Positions 1-12,136 of a stretch of DNA of 64,000 bases are shown here, in pieces. The DNA is from Paralichthys olivaceus (Eukaryota > Chordata > Actinopteri > Pleuronectiformes > Paralichthyidae): the NCBI RefSeq assembly GCF_024713975.1, contig NC_091102.1:8871001-8935000 (forward strand), in the 5' to 3' direction. The notes beneath the pieces are model-generated. The model searched no databases and had not been told where the DNA came from. It saw nothing but the letters and a program-made list of their open reading frames with translations. Numbering within the stretch: the stretch's first letter is position 1; each line of letters starts with the position of its first letter. A program made the translations under genes and the position numbers.

Positions 1-286
1 GAGTGGAAGGTGACCAGATCTGAACAACAGCCGCCACCAGAAGAAAAAGGGTAAAGCGAAGTAAACAATGTCGTGTTTTGTAATTTAATAGAGGTGTTAA
101 ATGATCTCAGTCTGAAAAATGTGGTCATAATGTGACCTGGATAAATGATGCACAACATATGGAAGATCAATAAGTAGTGATTGCTGTATGCGAATGAGCT
201 TTAAAAATCTTTCTCTCTTTCTTCCTTTCTGAGAGAATATACATTGTCATTTTTATGGATTTTATTTTTAAGAGACTGGAAATAAA
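1..286 (+). other. Possible 3' end of an unidentified gene with 3' UTR
   Basis: Two reading frames could be a C-terminal tail. Frame 1 is open from the first base to a stop at 52-54 and ends in a Pro/Glu-rich segment. Frame 2 is open from 14 to a stop at 62-64 and ends in a lysine-rich tail (KKKGKAK), with a possible splice acceptor CAG ending at 17. A canonical AATAAA at 281-286 would serve as the poly(A) signal for either. I do not recognise the protein. The window edge removes the rest, so this may be chance. Confidence 0.2.
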
Positions 287-3200
287 GAGAGACAAAAAAG
301 ACAAACGTGTTCTCATTCTTTATGTTGTGACACTGTTTACTTTCTCATCAAACTGGCTAACATAAAGTCAATTTTGTGTGATGCAAGTTTTTATTTTAAT
401 GTCATTATTTCCTGTAAATTCAGGTGATTTATTGACTTGCAGTGAATTAAAGAATGTTGCTAAATCAGAAACATTCTTTATTCATCATGTGATTATCCCC
501 TGGATACAAGTTGTCAGGAATCAAAGCATCTGTTTTAAAGAAATAGTCGAATTATTCAAAGTTAGACCAGATAACACATTGCAATTTATCTAATGTGGTT
601 ATGTTGTTATTGACATTCACTTTACAACTTCTGAATAACCACATTGTTCTCCAAGTGACATTTTGCAACTTGGTTTGATATTAAGTGATTAAAATGTTGT
701 TTTCAAAACTCAAAGGAATTACTTGGTTTGGATAGTAATAAAATTACCCTCCTATTCAGTTTTTTTCTTTATATTTTGGGGCTTTCTGTTACTGCTTGCC
801 AGGATTATATAAAATCCCAGCAAGGCTTTATTAACCTGATCAGAGCCAAAAGAGTTTTGGGCGATACCAGGATTCTTTTCACAAGATTCAACCAATCAAA
901 AAGCCAGGATCAGTGCCACAAATCTCAAATTCTTACCAGTTAATCGGTCCATACAGTCAGACGTTTTTCATAGGGTTGGTTAATGTGATGTGTAATACAC
1001 TGTTTACAAGAGTGACAAATGCAACACTGCAGAATAAATCTCATTTAGTCAGAGGTTGGCATTTAGAGTCCGTGTTCCGTGTTTGCATTTAGACAGTGAC
1101 TCATATCAATGAGGGGAAATGTGTGAGTCGCAGCATCAGAATAAACTGGGAAAATGACCTGAAGGTTTGTAACAGGTGTCTTGAGCGAAGCATGTAAATA
1201 AGTAACTTTGTTAGTTTGCTAAATGGAAAGCTTTAGTTTATTGTGACCTGAAAGCCCGACCTTCAGTTTCTCACATGGTCAAAACAAAAAGCTCTTGCAC
1301 ACATGCTGCTAACTCATATTAATATAAATCATGGGGGTTATTCATTTAACTTTTGTTTGACAAGTATCACGCCCCATTACACCCTTGGGGCATATATCAT
1401 TTAAATGACGTTGAAATACTTTGAAGTATTGTTACTGAATAGATCAAACATTGGCATCTTCTTTTTTGCTACTCAGGTATGGTTTGGTGGAAAATTACAA
1501 AGAGCATTTATTTAAATTCTGTACAAAAACTGACAAAATGTTGAAGTTAGCGTCAAAAATAGGAAAACAAACTATACTGTTACTTAAATAAAGTAATTAT
1601 AATGATTCATGTTTTTCTGTTACAATAAAATACAAGTATTTATGCTCAGCAATGCTTTAAACTTAATGCTAATGCATCTTAATTTAGCATTCTGATATTT
1701 TGCAAGAAGTAAAATGAAAACAAAACTATGGCTAAGAAAAATAGGATAGTCATAGTTCTGTTTTAAAGGTTTGACCTGATGCTGCCCAGGGGAAAGCCAG
1801 GGGATTACCAAAGCCATTGGTGTTAATTCTGAGGGGAACATGAATGCCTGTCCCAAATGTCACAGCAATGCATCACACAGTTGTTGACATCTTTCACTCG
1901 AAACCACAAGGGTGAGAGTCATGAGAGGAAAAATCAGTGAATCACAAAAGTCATGAGGAGACATCATCCGGGCAACATGAATGTTTGAGTAAAATCTTAG
2001 GTTTCACTGAAAGGGAAAGTGTCACCGGCAAAACAGGAAAATACACACGAGCCAGTGTGATTCATCCTCTGGTGACCACGAGTTTCTGTACAACATTTCA
2101 TTCAAATCTGGTGAGTCGATGTTGGTCTGTCTGGACTAAGGTGGTGAAATGCATGATTGAGTGACAGGCTGTTCAGTTAATGAAAATATTACTGTAAACT
2201 TCACTACATGTACATTAAAGCTGTGATCAGTAGTTTAGCTAAACAATCAGATTTTAGATACAAATCTATCAATCCATAAAAAATGGGTTTCATTTTCAAA
2301 GGTAAACCTGAGTATTTTTTACCTTTGATCACAAACTTTATATGTAGATAGAGAACATGTCTCCACATCCTCCCACTGTCCAGAAATTAATCCAAAACAA
2401 CCAAGATACAAACAGCCATCTTGCACATTCGTAGCACAGTAGCGATCGGGGGATGGAGCCATAGTAGCGAGGTCCTGCCGATACAACACTCACCAGATCG
2501 CAAGTCAGTCTTGATTTTGCTTGAAACCAAACATACTGGAAAAAAATGAACATTTGTATAAATATCATACGATTACAATCACTTACAATGGTAGAAACCA
2601 TTTTACCAACCTAATTTTATTTGATGTATTCTTCAATCAGCCACAAGGGCAGTCCAGGCATTAGAGTCGTCAAGTCGCCCATGCCTTAGGAAAATACCAG
2701 TAATGGAGTATTTCATAATATGGTGTAAATAATGCCTCCACTGTTTATTTAAACTGTACTAATGTATATCTGTTGTGTAATAGCATTAATCTAGTGAAAG
2801 CACTACCTGTGCTTGTGTCTCCTTTCTGAGGGTATCAAGGCTGCAGGCCACGACTACATCCCTCTCGTGTTATTGTTATTTTCCATCACTGCTGTAACCA
2901 CATGCCTTGAGTTTGACAGCACTGTAACTCAAACTAGCTGGAATCTTCTTTATCGTATATCACTCCAGCCTTGTTACACATCTTGCCTGCTCCTCCACGA
3001 GCCCCCAGTCGACTCGTACCCTCCCTCTTTCCCAAGAAGAAACTAATGATATTGTCCTTGTGGAAAAGTACTGGCATCTGGGCCATGCTTTGTTCATTGT
3101 CTGTTTTGGACGGTGAGGACAGAAACAATAGTCTGAAACAAATGGCTTCACAGTGTCGGAATCATGATATTATTAGATGGGGCGAATTGGTCTGCATGCT

Positions 3201-6200
3201 GTGCAATCTTTCATTAGTTATGTGCAACGTGCCTTAAAAATTTGATTTACAGTTAAATGATTTCATTAAAATAATAGAAAACGACATTGTGAACGTTATT
3301 GTGCCTCCAGGCGTACTGAGCAGGACTTTACAAATTAAATATCAGGATTCTGTTTTCTTACTCCTCATGATTGGGATTTGTAATCTTTTGGCCGGGGATG
3401 TGAAACACAGACCGGTTCATTCATGTCCTGAGCTGAACCATCGGAGGCAGCGCTTCCTGATATGTCGTCTGTCTCCCACCTCCGACAAGTTGTTCAGGTT
3501 AGATTGATGGTTGAAATGAGGCTTAGTGCTCACAAAGCAGACAGGATTAGAAGCCTTAGACATTCAAGTCAGGACAAAAAGATAAAACATATAGGTATGA
3601 TTGCCTGAGACTGCAATTGCTCAAATATCTGCAGTACTGGTGTCTTTACTCCTGCAGCCAGCCCTTTATCTGCCTCTGCAGGGCTGAACAAGCACAGGAC
3701 CCACTTTTCCATTTGTTTTTACAACCCCCAAAAATTCCACTCTCCCACCAGCAGCTGTATGTTCAATAAAACGAAAAAAGTATTCAACATCTTGAAGTAG
3801 ACAAGATATGCAAAAAGACTCCCTGTGATGTGTGTGAAGGCACACCTGCATGAAATGTTATCCCAGAGAGTGAAAAGTGATATTCAGTCAGCTGTGTTGA
3901 ATAATTAAGTCCCTCCAGTAAAGGATTGTTAAAAACTAGATATCCTGTTCCTACGAAATACTTACAGTATAATCCTTCTTCCACATTCCACTATTGTTAC
4001 TCTCTTGTTTTCTTAGGATTAAGTGGGAACCAGTAACATGATGCAATTACATTGTAAATTCAGGGGATTAACATGATAAATGTTGGGAAATTTACACTAT
4101 AAATCATTGTCAGTGTTCAGTGTTGACTTCCTAATGTCTTCTAATTATCTCAGTACAGCACTATTGAAACTCCCCATCTCTCTCTCTCTCTGTGTGTGTG
4201 TTTGTCATCATGGTGAAATGTGGTCCCTGGAGACACCTACTGTAAAAGTGACTATTACAGATGTGGGTTTAGGTACTTTGACAAATGTTTACGTCTGTGT
4301 GTGTGTCTATGGACAGATTCTGTCATAGCAATAGACCATAAGCACACAGCGGCCATTGTCCTGACATCACACTCAGGGTGGGAAGCTCAAATGCTGTTAT
4401 GAACAGAATAATGTCGTACTGCTATCCACCCTCAGTGCAAACTATACTTTTAATACCAGCTGTAAGCAGCAGTTGAAACACATTGTAGTCTGCTCTTTCA
4501 GGCTCAGGCCTGTCATAAGATGTGTCACACTTTACTAAAGCAAATCCTTCACTTTCATTCTTTATTCTTTATACCAGTGATGGAATCAGGTTTTATGAGT
4601 ATTAAACAGATCCAACCTCCATCTACCTCAGGGGATTTTATGATAGGATACTTTAAACATATAGGAACTTGTCCACGAAGCCTTATTTGAAAGTGTAACC
4701 TGCGTAGTTTGGCATTTGTACACGTGTCTGCCAATGTCTCGTCTGTACTGGAAATGCAGATGATTTATTAGAAAACATTCCCTGACTTCAACACTATGCA
4801 TTTAGGAAAATCATTGGAGAGGAAATATGATACTATTGAGTGAGCATTGAGTGTGTAGTCCTATAAATGATCTTACTTATTGTATCATAGTTTTCAAGTG
4901 ATGGATTTCCTCTACAGTGAGCTTGCTATTTCTGTTACTATATGCTGAAGTAAAAATTCTATATCTTCTTTTCTGTTTGTTTCTTTTTGTGTCCAATAAC
5001 TTTTTGGTATTTTCTGAATCCAGCCAAACGGTCCATTGGTTATTCACCCACTCTGAAAGTTTAAAACCATCACTGATGTTCATGCTTATTGGGGTGACAA
5101 CGGAAGCAGCCATGAAGGGAATGCGATGTGACCTTTCAAATATACAGCAAACACATAGTCAATGCATTCCTGTCATTCCCCATGCACAGCCCTGACTAAA
5201 CTATGGTGGCATGCCTGGGTATCTTGCATTAATCCATGAAATAGCACTTCAATGGCAAAAGGAAATATTTACCTCTTTTAGTAATAACAGCAGGAAGAAT
5301 AGTGTCTAGGGCCGCAACATAGTGAATGTGAATCAATGAGGCATAAAGCACTGAGACCTTTTCCCGTCTTTCTGGGTCAGACTCACCGTTGAAAACAACA
5401 TTCTTGAGTAGTGACAGATCGACGCTGCACACGGCGGTGCTGTTATCTGCTCATAACGAGTTTGCCGATAAAGAAACAGTTATTGATAATGATTGAGAAA
5501 GACAAAAAAGCAGAATTATCAGGAGCTGTCATTCGCCATAATGGAAGTGGACGATAACAATTCTTATCACTCGTCTCACGTGTTCCTGTAATAAGACTGG
5601 ACTACGAACTTTGCCACAGTTGGATATGGGATGGAAAAGTTTTAGACTGGTGAGAGGGAGTAAGAGACCGCTCAGGTGGAAAGTTGAGCATGGAAGGTTT
5701 CTCGGGTAACCCCCTACAGGACCTGGACTTTACTCTCCTTCCACCAAGTTTTGCAATTTTCTTCAGGGAGTGTCATTTTATTGAATCATGGTGAAATGAG
5801 TGGTTGGTGGCATTACAATAAACCTTTTGCATCATTAGACACACATGATGGTGATATTTGTCAGGTAAAAACCTGACATGAAAAAGGCTTTAAGCTGAAA
5901 TACGTCAGAGTTTAGGTTTAATATATGCATGCCATGATGATGTTAATTGTCTACATGAATCCCATAATGCATTTCCATGGGAAAACTGAGAACATTTTGA
6001 AAAATCTCACAAATTTAAAGCAAATGCCCTTCAGCAGTGGATGAAATATTTGAGAAAGAGCATGGGGGAAGAATTCTGCGCTAATCATCAAATGAGTTTC
6101 CACCAATGCCAAGAAATGCTTTGTCTTGAGTTAAGGCGAATCCAAAACATTGGTTGAGTTTAGATTTAGCTATGACAAATAAAAAAAGGTCTCTCAACAA

Positions 6201-6957
6201 AAAATGTAATAACAGCGAGTCTCTGATGAACTCTTTTTGCAATCTCTGCTTTGAACATGTGGAACAGATTCATCCTGGTTTGTGAATTCCACACAGACAT
6301 TAGACTCCATAATCATTTGGAACTGAATCAGCATTCATCGCTGCTCTTGTTATTTACCTCCACAGCAGCTCAGGGAGATAACGGGAGTGATCATCATCTG
6401 CTCTGAGAAGAGGGCGTGGTGTAAATGGGGCAAGGAGACTCAACCACATGTGTGGAAAAGTACTGCTGTGTTGTTGTTGTTGCCTCATATCAAATTAAAA
6501 CAGAAGGGAGAGATACGGAGGAATCTCAAGCAATGCATTTGCATTAAAAGTACAGATTAATCATTTGTAAAGTATGATCATACGAAAAGTTATTCCCTTG
6601 AAGACCCAACCGTCGTTCTTACATGAAAACCAGGTGCGTGACTGTTGTGTCCAACCAACTGAACAATCATCGAAGTTGTGATTGTTTATGTAACCGTGTG
6701 TGCTGACTCCTCTGACTCAGAACAGTGGTTTGTGTCAACTCTTCATGAGTTTGCCTCAAAATATCACATACGAACACAAACACGAGGTGGGCTGTTCCTA
6801 CATGTGTGCATTAATAAGTGGGCGTGAGTATGTAGCTTTCATGCATCTTTGTGAGAGTGTGAATCTGTATTTCAGATTTTATGTAACATTCAAGCCCAGC
6901 AGGGGGTTTATGGTTCACTGTCCCTCTCTTTGGAATTATGTCTGTCTGGCCTTGGGG
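287..6957. other. Gene desert, no coding sequence recognised
   Basis: AT-rich DNA in which open frames are all under 100 codons, lack splice-compatible family similarity and show no codon bias. It contains one interspersed repeat copy (about 2338-2610, listed separately) and short GT runs near 4190 and 4295. Apart from these I see nothing I can name. Confidence 0.6.
2338..2610. repeat. Interspersed repeat, family B copy 1
   Basis: The stretch shares a series of blocks with 13100-13300: GTCTCCAC, a block around GGTCC(T/C)GCC, then a block ending CCAGTCT/AAGTCAGTCT. The blocks occur in the same order and spacing, so these are two diverged copies of one dispersed element. It has no coding capacity. 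The class (SINE or non-autonomous DNA element) cannot be settled from two old copies. Confidence 0.6.
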
Positions 6958-7411
6958 AAAAGTCACTCACCACTATGCCAATGGAGGGGTGGGTGAAGTG
7001 TTAGCGTCCACAAAACACTTTTTGAGTCTCGGGGTAAACAGTGTTGCAGCCAAATCCAATCCAATAATGTAAAGTAAAGATGACCACCTCTTCAAACGTA
7101 AAAAAACAACAGAAAAAAAACTAAAATGCCTCAATACTGCCTCTGAGGTGTCATCCAAGTGTCTGAGAGCCCCAACAATCAGGTTAGACTTGAAACTGCA
7201 TCATTTACACCAGGTGTTGAGCCTAAAGCTTCGCTGTGACCCACGTGCAAAGCGGCTCCAGAGGAGGATATCAGAGAACTAAAAACTGATGTATATGAAG
7301 TCATATCAAATGATTTGGCTGTAATGCTGTTTACCCCTGAAACTCCGAAAGTCGGCATAGCGGTTTTTAGACAGTGAGTGAATTTTCATTTTTGGGTGAA
7401 CTATCTCTCTA
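6958..7411. mobile_element. Fold-back (palindromic) MITE, family A copy 1, left end lost
   Basis: A left arm at about 6967-7055 and a right arm at about 7310-7405 are inverted complements, both carrying the blocks GTAAACAGTGTTGCAGCCAA and a GTGAACTATCTC-type end. The middle (7056-7309) is unique. The same arms occur at 41864-42346, defining a family. The right terminus is intact with a TA at 7410-7411. The outer left terminus is missing or decayed beyond recognition. There is no transposase frame, so it is non-autonomous. Confidence 0.8.
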
Positions 7412-8936
7412 ACAATTATTGGCTCATTCGCAGCTACGTGACCAGTAACATCCAGTCGTTTTCATGCAGATGCACATGGTTTACGTTTCACACTTACTAC
7501 TCTGCTGCTTACGCTCATGCTAACTATATTTACCGGCACCACAACCTCCCTATTTGGTGTTATATACTGTTTACATAACTAAGATTTAATGTTCATGTAT
7601 TGAGGCGGATGAGTTTCCTCAGCTGCATCCTCAGCTGCTCTTACACATTGAAACAACAGAGCCTTTCTCTGTTTATAACCATCTACTGTTAGTGGTCAAT
7701 TCCAACAATCTGACTGAAATGAGCCTTTGTACATTCCACTCCTCCTCTATTTCTGAATGTGTCTGTGCTCTCAATTCTTATTTGGCCTACTCTGTTGAAT
7801 ACACAAATTATATTATCTACCAATTTAATAGTGACGTTTCCAGTTCGATAACCAACTGTCAGATGAACAGATTAACAGGTGCCATGATCAGATAAAAGTG
7901 CGATGTAACAATTCTGACTTTGGGAGGTTATTGCATGGAATAAAAAGAATAAGATAATAAGAACAACCTTTGGGTTCCAGGTTGTAAGTGTTTGGTCATT
8001 GGGTTTGTTCCTTTATTCATTTGGTAATAACATATATTTTGCAAATCAAAAGCCATTATAAGCGATTTATTAACAGTCTTAACAGGAACAGACAGGCTTA
8101 TTTGGTTGTAAAATAACTTGTCAATTGATTAAACCTATAGCAATTCCTTAATTAAAAGTTATTTACAACTTATAAACCCTTAAAAAAGTGTCTCATTAGC
8201 AAGTTTTAAAAATATATGCTGCTGAATAATGTTTCTGCTGTAACCTGGTGTAATTCTAAATCATTAAACATGGGAAATGATTGTGAAAAGTGTCAGATGT
8301 CATGCTCCCTCACTGTCAGTTCATTTTAACAGACTTTGTGTTGAAACGTTCTTTCTTCACTCTGGGCCAGTGGCTAAAATCCTGATGTTTGAAAAAAAGA
8401 AAAGTTGTGAAACATCAGATTACTGAGTTGCCGTATTACCAGGATGTTCAGATACTGAAAACTGATGAGAGAGGGGGAGAAACGGAGGGGAATATATATC
8501 CAGGGTCACTAGAAAAGACCAGTGTAAACTTTGAATGACTCTACAATTGACCTATGCTGTATTTGCATGTGGATATCCCATTTGCATTGAACACTAACTT
8601 GAAGATTGTGCATGAGGAATGTAGTTGTATTTTTATTGCATGTTCTTTCAAATCAGACAATAACGTAACTGTTATTTTTCCCTCTTCTCCACCTCTGTAC
8701 CGCCTGTGTCTTATTTTCTCAGGCTGTGGAATTTTACCTCTTGCAGCTCATTTTTCAGTTCCGCTTTACTGTGTGTGTGTCTGTATGTGTGTGTCTGCCC
8801 CTTTTGTGTCTGTGTGCTTTGTACTGACTGATCCATTTTTCTCTTGTTTCACTTTACAGAGAAAAAGGTCTGCAGGGTGTCCACCCGCTGGCACTGGAGA
8901 ACAAAACATAAATAATCAGAGGTAGTGAAAGTAATG
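7412..8936. other. Intergenic, nothing recognised
   Basis: AT-rich sequence without an identifiable gene. The longest frame here (8554-8925) has a valine/cysteine run created by GT repeats and no family resemblance. Confidence 0.5.
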
Positions 8937-9203
8937 CTACGGTGGCCCTGAGGTTAAAAACACAACATCATCTTAGAAAAGCACGGCAACATTTCGAAAG
9001 TAAAACAACTTTGCAACATTTCGTAAAACACAATAACATCTCAGAAGATATTTAGAAAACAAAGCAATATTTCATGAAAAACAAAAATTCAAATATCTCA
9101 ACAACATTTCACAAAACACAGTGACATTTGTTGACACGTGTTTTGTAAAATATTGTCTGTTTTCTGAAACATTGATGTGTTCTGACCCTCTGGGCCACCG
9201 TAG
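8937..9203. mobile_element. Short TIR element (MITE) with internal ACAACATTTC-like repeats
   Basis: Terminal inverted repeats: CTACGGTGGCCCTGAGG at the left (8937) is matched by the inverted CCCTCTGGGCCACCGTAG at the right (ending 9203). The internal 230 bases are largely built from a degenerate unit of the form AACA(A/C)ATTTC, repeated at irregular spacing. There is no coding frame. I could not find a convincing target-site duplication, so the superfamily is open. Confidence 0.75.
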
Positions 9204-9729
9204 TGATCCACTCCAGCAGTTTAGCTCCGAAGGGCAGAAACTTCCTTCCTTCAAACACAAGATCCAGTTTCAAACATTCTTGTCAGCAAACAGATACCTG
9301 GCTTAACTGTCCTTGAACAAGACAATGGACGTGTAGTGACTCCAGGGTGCGGACAGTGATACCCATTACTTCAAATTAAGACCCCGTTTCAATTCTTCAC
9401 TTCACAGACATTTACTTTTTTTTACAGAACAAACACAAACAATGTTAAAACAATACGTAAATAAATATATTTCCAACATATTTCCTAAAAAAATGTACAT
9501 GAGTGTCAAAATCATCCAAAAATGTTTAGCATTATACTGCCACCTATAGGTAGAGATACAGCAAAGTTATTATAGAGCAACAATGTTGTCTTGTGCTGTG
9601 CTGCCTCTGAGTGGGAAGATGAGGAATTGCAGGCAAATAAAAAGCCTCATCCATTTACTATTTACTGTTTACATTTACTACTTTGTTGCTGCCATTTGTT
9701 AATGTTTCATGTTTGTGCATGTGCATGTC

Positions 9730-9775
<46 letters not shown>

Positions 9776-10485
9776 AATGACTTCCAGGCCACGCCAATTT
9801 TTGTCAACTGGAGGTGATATCAGCATTTTGAAGGTCATGCCGCAGCGTCTTTCCCTCCCTTACTGACGCAGAATGTCAAAACCCAGCAGAAAAGATAAAG
9901 AAAAGCAAACAACACATGAGCAGCGTGGGCCTGTGAAGCAGTGAGCGACACTGACTCTGAGACTTGCTGTAAGCAGCCGTCTTTGTTTTGGTCTTTTCTC
10001 TCTGTGGCAGTTCCTGACCTTCTGACAGATTTCACCATGCGGCCTCTGAAATCCTGGCAGCAGGTTGGTGCAGTATCGAACAGCTGAAAAAAATATAGCT
10101 CGATTTTCTTAATGTGTTCTTGAGACATGAGCAGCTTTCTCGTGTTCTCATGTGGTCGGCTGTAGAATTGTGTCTGAATGAGGATGAGGTTGAAGATAAT
10201 TCATGATGATGGTAATAAAATCAATCTGGAGAGTGATAATGATTTTTTGGACTTCTTCTACATGTTGCATGTTGTTTTAATATTTCGCACATCACAGTTC
10301 CAATTATCTTTACTGTGGGTATTAAATGAAATGAATTCAAATAAAACTTATGTTTAAATCTTCTTTCTGTGCAAGAGTTTAATATCTGTACTTGTAACAG
10401 AATTCGGACACTCAGTTCACTTTACAGAGAAACTTTGATAAACAGCAAATTGCAGAAAACCTTCCTGTGTTTTCCCTCTGACTAG
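9204..10485. other. Upstream region of kcne2
   Basis: This stretch holds the GT microsatellite at 9732-9772 and a possible short upstream exon of kcne2 that ends CAG|GTTGGT at 10063/10064. A good acceptor (pyrimidine tract then TAG at 10483-10485) lies directly before the kcne2 ATG, so the gene must have at least one upstream non-coding or short coding exon in or beyond this stretch. I could not fix its start. Confidence 0.5.
9732..9772. repeat. (GT)n microsatellite
   Basis: About 20 uninterrupted GT units, intergenic, upstream of kcne2. Confidence 0.95.
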
Positions 10486-10815
10486 ATGAGGCCCTTTGAT
10501 TGGTCCAACCTAACCCTTCACCTGGAGGAGTCCTTAACGGGCGCTCTGGGTCACTATCTTGACAACTGGAGGCATAACATTACAGCCGCAGCCAATGCTT
10601 TGGACAAGACACTGGCTGAGGAGAACTTCAGGGACGTCCTCTGGTATCTGGCCGTGATGATCGGCATGTTTGCCTTCATTATTGTGGCCATCCTGGTGAG
10701 CACAGTCAAGTCCAAGAGGAGGGAGCACTCGAATGACCCGTACCACCAGTACATCGAGGAGGACTGGACGGCTCAGATACAGCAGGGCGGGGTGATCTCT
10801 AACTTTGGAGTTTAA
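10486..10815 (+). CDS. kcne2: Potassium voltage-gated channel subfamily E member 2 (MiRP1)
   Basis: A 109-residue single-pass membrane protein that, by family knowledge, associates with pore-forming KCNQ1, KCNH2 (hERG) and related channels and tunes their gating. The N-terminal ectodomain has two sequons, N8-L-T and N31-I-T. A hydrophobic helix spans about residues 51-74. The juxtamembrane cytoplasmic stretch [18 protein letters not shown] (72-89) is the KCNE2 signature and places this in KCNE2 rather than KCNE1, 3 or 4. The C-tail after residue 95 is shorter than in the 123-residue human protein. The coding region is one exon, the usual KCNE arrangement, and the ATG directly follows a splice acceptor (TAG at 10483-10485). 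An AATAAA lies at 10924-10929. In human its neighbours are KCNE1 and SMIM11 on chromosome 21, not calsequestrin. Confidence 0.95.
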   Translation: MRPFDWSNLTLHLEESLTGALGHYLDNWRHNITAAANALDKTLAEENFRDVLWYLAVMIGMFAFIIVAILVSTVKSKRREHSNDPYHQYIEEDWTAQIQQGGVISNFGV

Positions 10816-12136
10816 TTACGCACGTTGATGCTCAACTCACTGCAAAAACCACCATTATCATCGATTACAGAGGCAGCAGGAAGTCTTAATGTATCACATG
10901 CTGGTCAGATTTGTAATCACAATAATAAAGTCTAACTGGTTCTGTAAATCTAACTTGTGGTTTACTTCTATGTGTAATTCCTTCCTTTCAATAATACAAT
11001 AGACAAGGTGAGGGGTGTTCAGCTGCAAGATGCAAGTTCATGCAAACAGGTTGCATTGTAAAATTAATAATGGCTGGATTCCATTTAGCTGCTTCATTTT
11101 CAGGGTTCTAGGTGTTGTGACGTGATCCAGCAGCTCACATATAAAGTTCTACCTGCAGAGGGCAGCAGAGACTCTATCAAAGGAGCCATTGTACTTGAGA
11201 AAACTAAAGGGAAGACAAGAATAAAGGCGCAGCAGCTGCTATTTTTTTAGTTGAGTAGAAACTGTATCCATGGATATTAAAATATAAAGTTTCAGAGGAA
11301 TATCTTTGAGTCAGTTTGCAGGTTTGTAAAGAGGAAAAGGAGGAAGATGAATAAGTCAGTTGACAAACGGGATTCAATACATTCAATTAAGACAAAGGTT
11401 TGCAATGAGCAAAACAAATCACATCTAAATCCAAAAAGTTATAAATGTAATATATATGTTAGAGGATCACATCTGCAGGACAACTTCTAGAAGTGCTCCA
11501 CTACACACAGAGTATAGAAGTTGTCCTTTACACACCTGTTGGAGGGTTGTCTCCTGAGCTGCTGCTTAAAATAGCTACACCACCATTTTCTACTCTGGCA
11601 TCAAACCTCACATCCACTTGGTCCATCAAACATTAAACTGCACCCCCGAATGTTTGGGGCTCGCTCCTCTAACGTCTCTGTCTCACTCAGACACAGAAAG
11701 TCCTGTAACTCACCATCAAACCCCCTCGCTGTTGTCCTCTACTATCTCTCTTTCTCACTGGCCTTTTTATTTTTAGAATTCAAACAACTGGTCTCCTAAA
11801 AATGGGCCTGTCCTAGGAGGAGTGCTGCTATGTATGGTATCCCCCCTCTCCGATACCTCACAGGCCCGACAGAGCTTCCCCTTTGCCTTTGTGTCTGCAG
11901 GGAGAAGGGGTGAAGGAGTGATCGTAGTGCGAGAAGGAGTTGCTGGCTCCTGAAGATGCTTTAGAAACTGAATTTCTGTGGACAGCTTGGGATGCAACTC
12001 AGGGACGTCTTGTAACATCTAAAACTCTCTGCAGCATTTCTCTCCCCTTCGGGTGACCCCTCTGGTTGTCCAGTTTTACCTTGTGAAACTATAGACTTTT
12101 CTTCTAAAATTCGGGAGTGTATTGGAACCCCGGACC
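10816..12136 (+). promoter_or_regulatory. kcne2 3' UTR and casq2 upstream region
   Basis: The kcne2 3' UTR probably ends just after the AATAAA at 10924-10929. The remaining 1.2 kb is the casq2 upstream region. On the minus strand, CTAAAAATAA at 11767-11776 fits the MEF2 consensus YTAWWWWTAR. A looser MEF2-like CTTAAAATAG lies at 11565-11574, about 25 bases after an E-box CACCTG (11533-11538). MEF2 sites are known to matter for mammalian CASQ2 transcription; that these bind is inference. The transcription start was not identified. Confidence 0.4.

Noticed and set aside
8554..8925. 123-codon frame ending in a KRSAGCPPAGTG segment
   Set aside because: Valine/cysteine content comes from GT repeats, and no similarity or consistent splice partner was seen.
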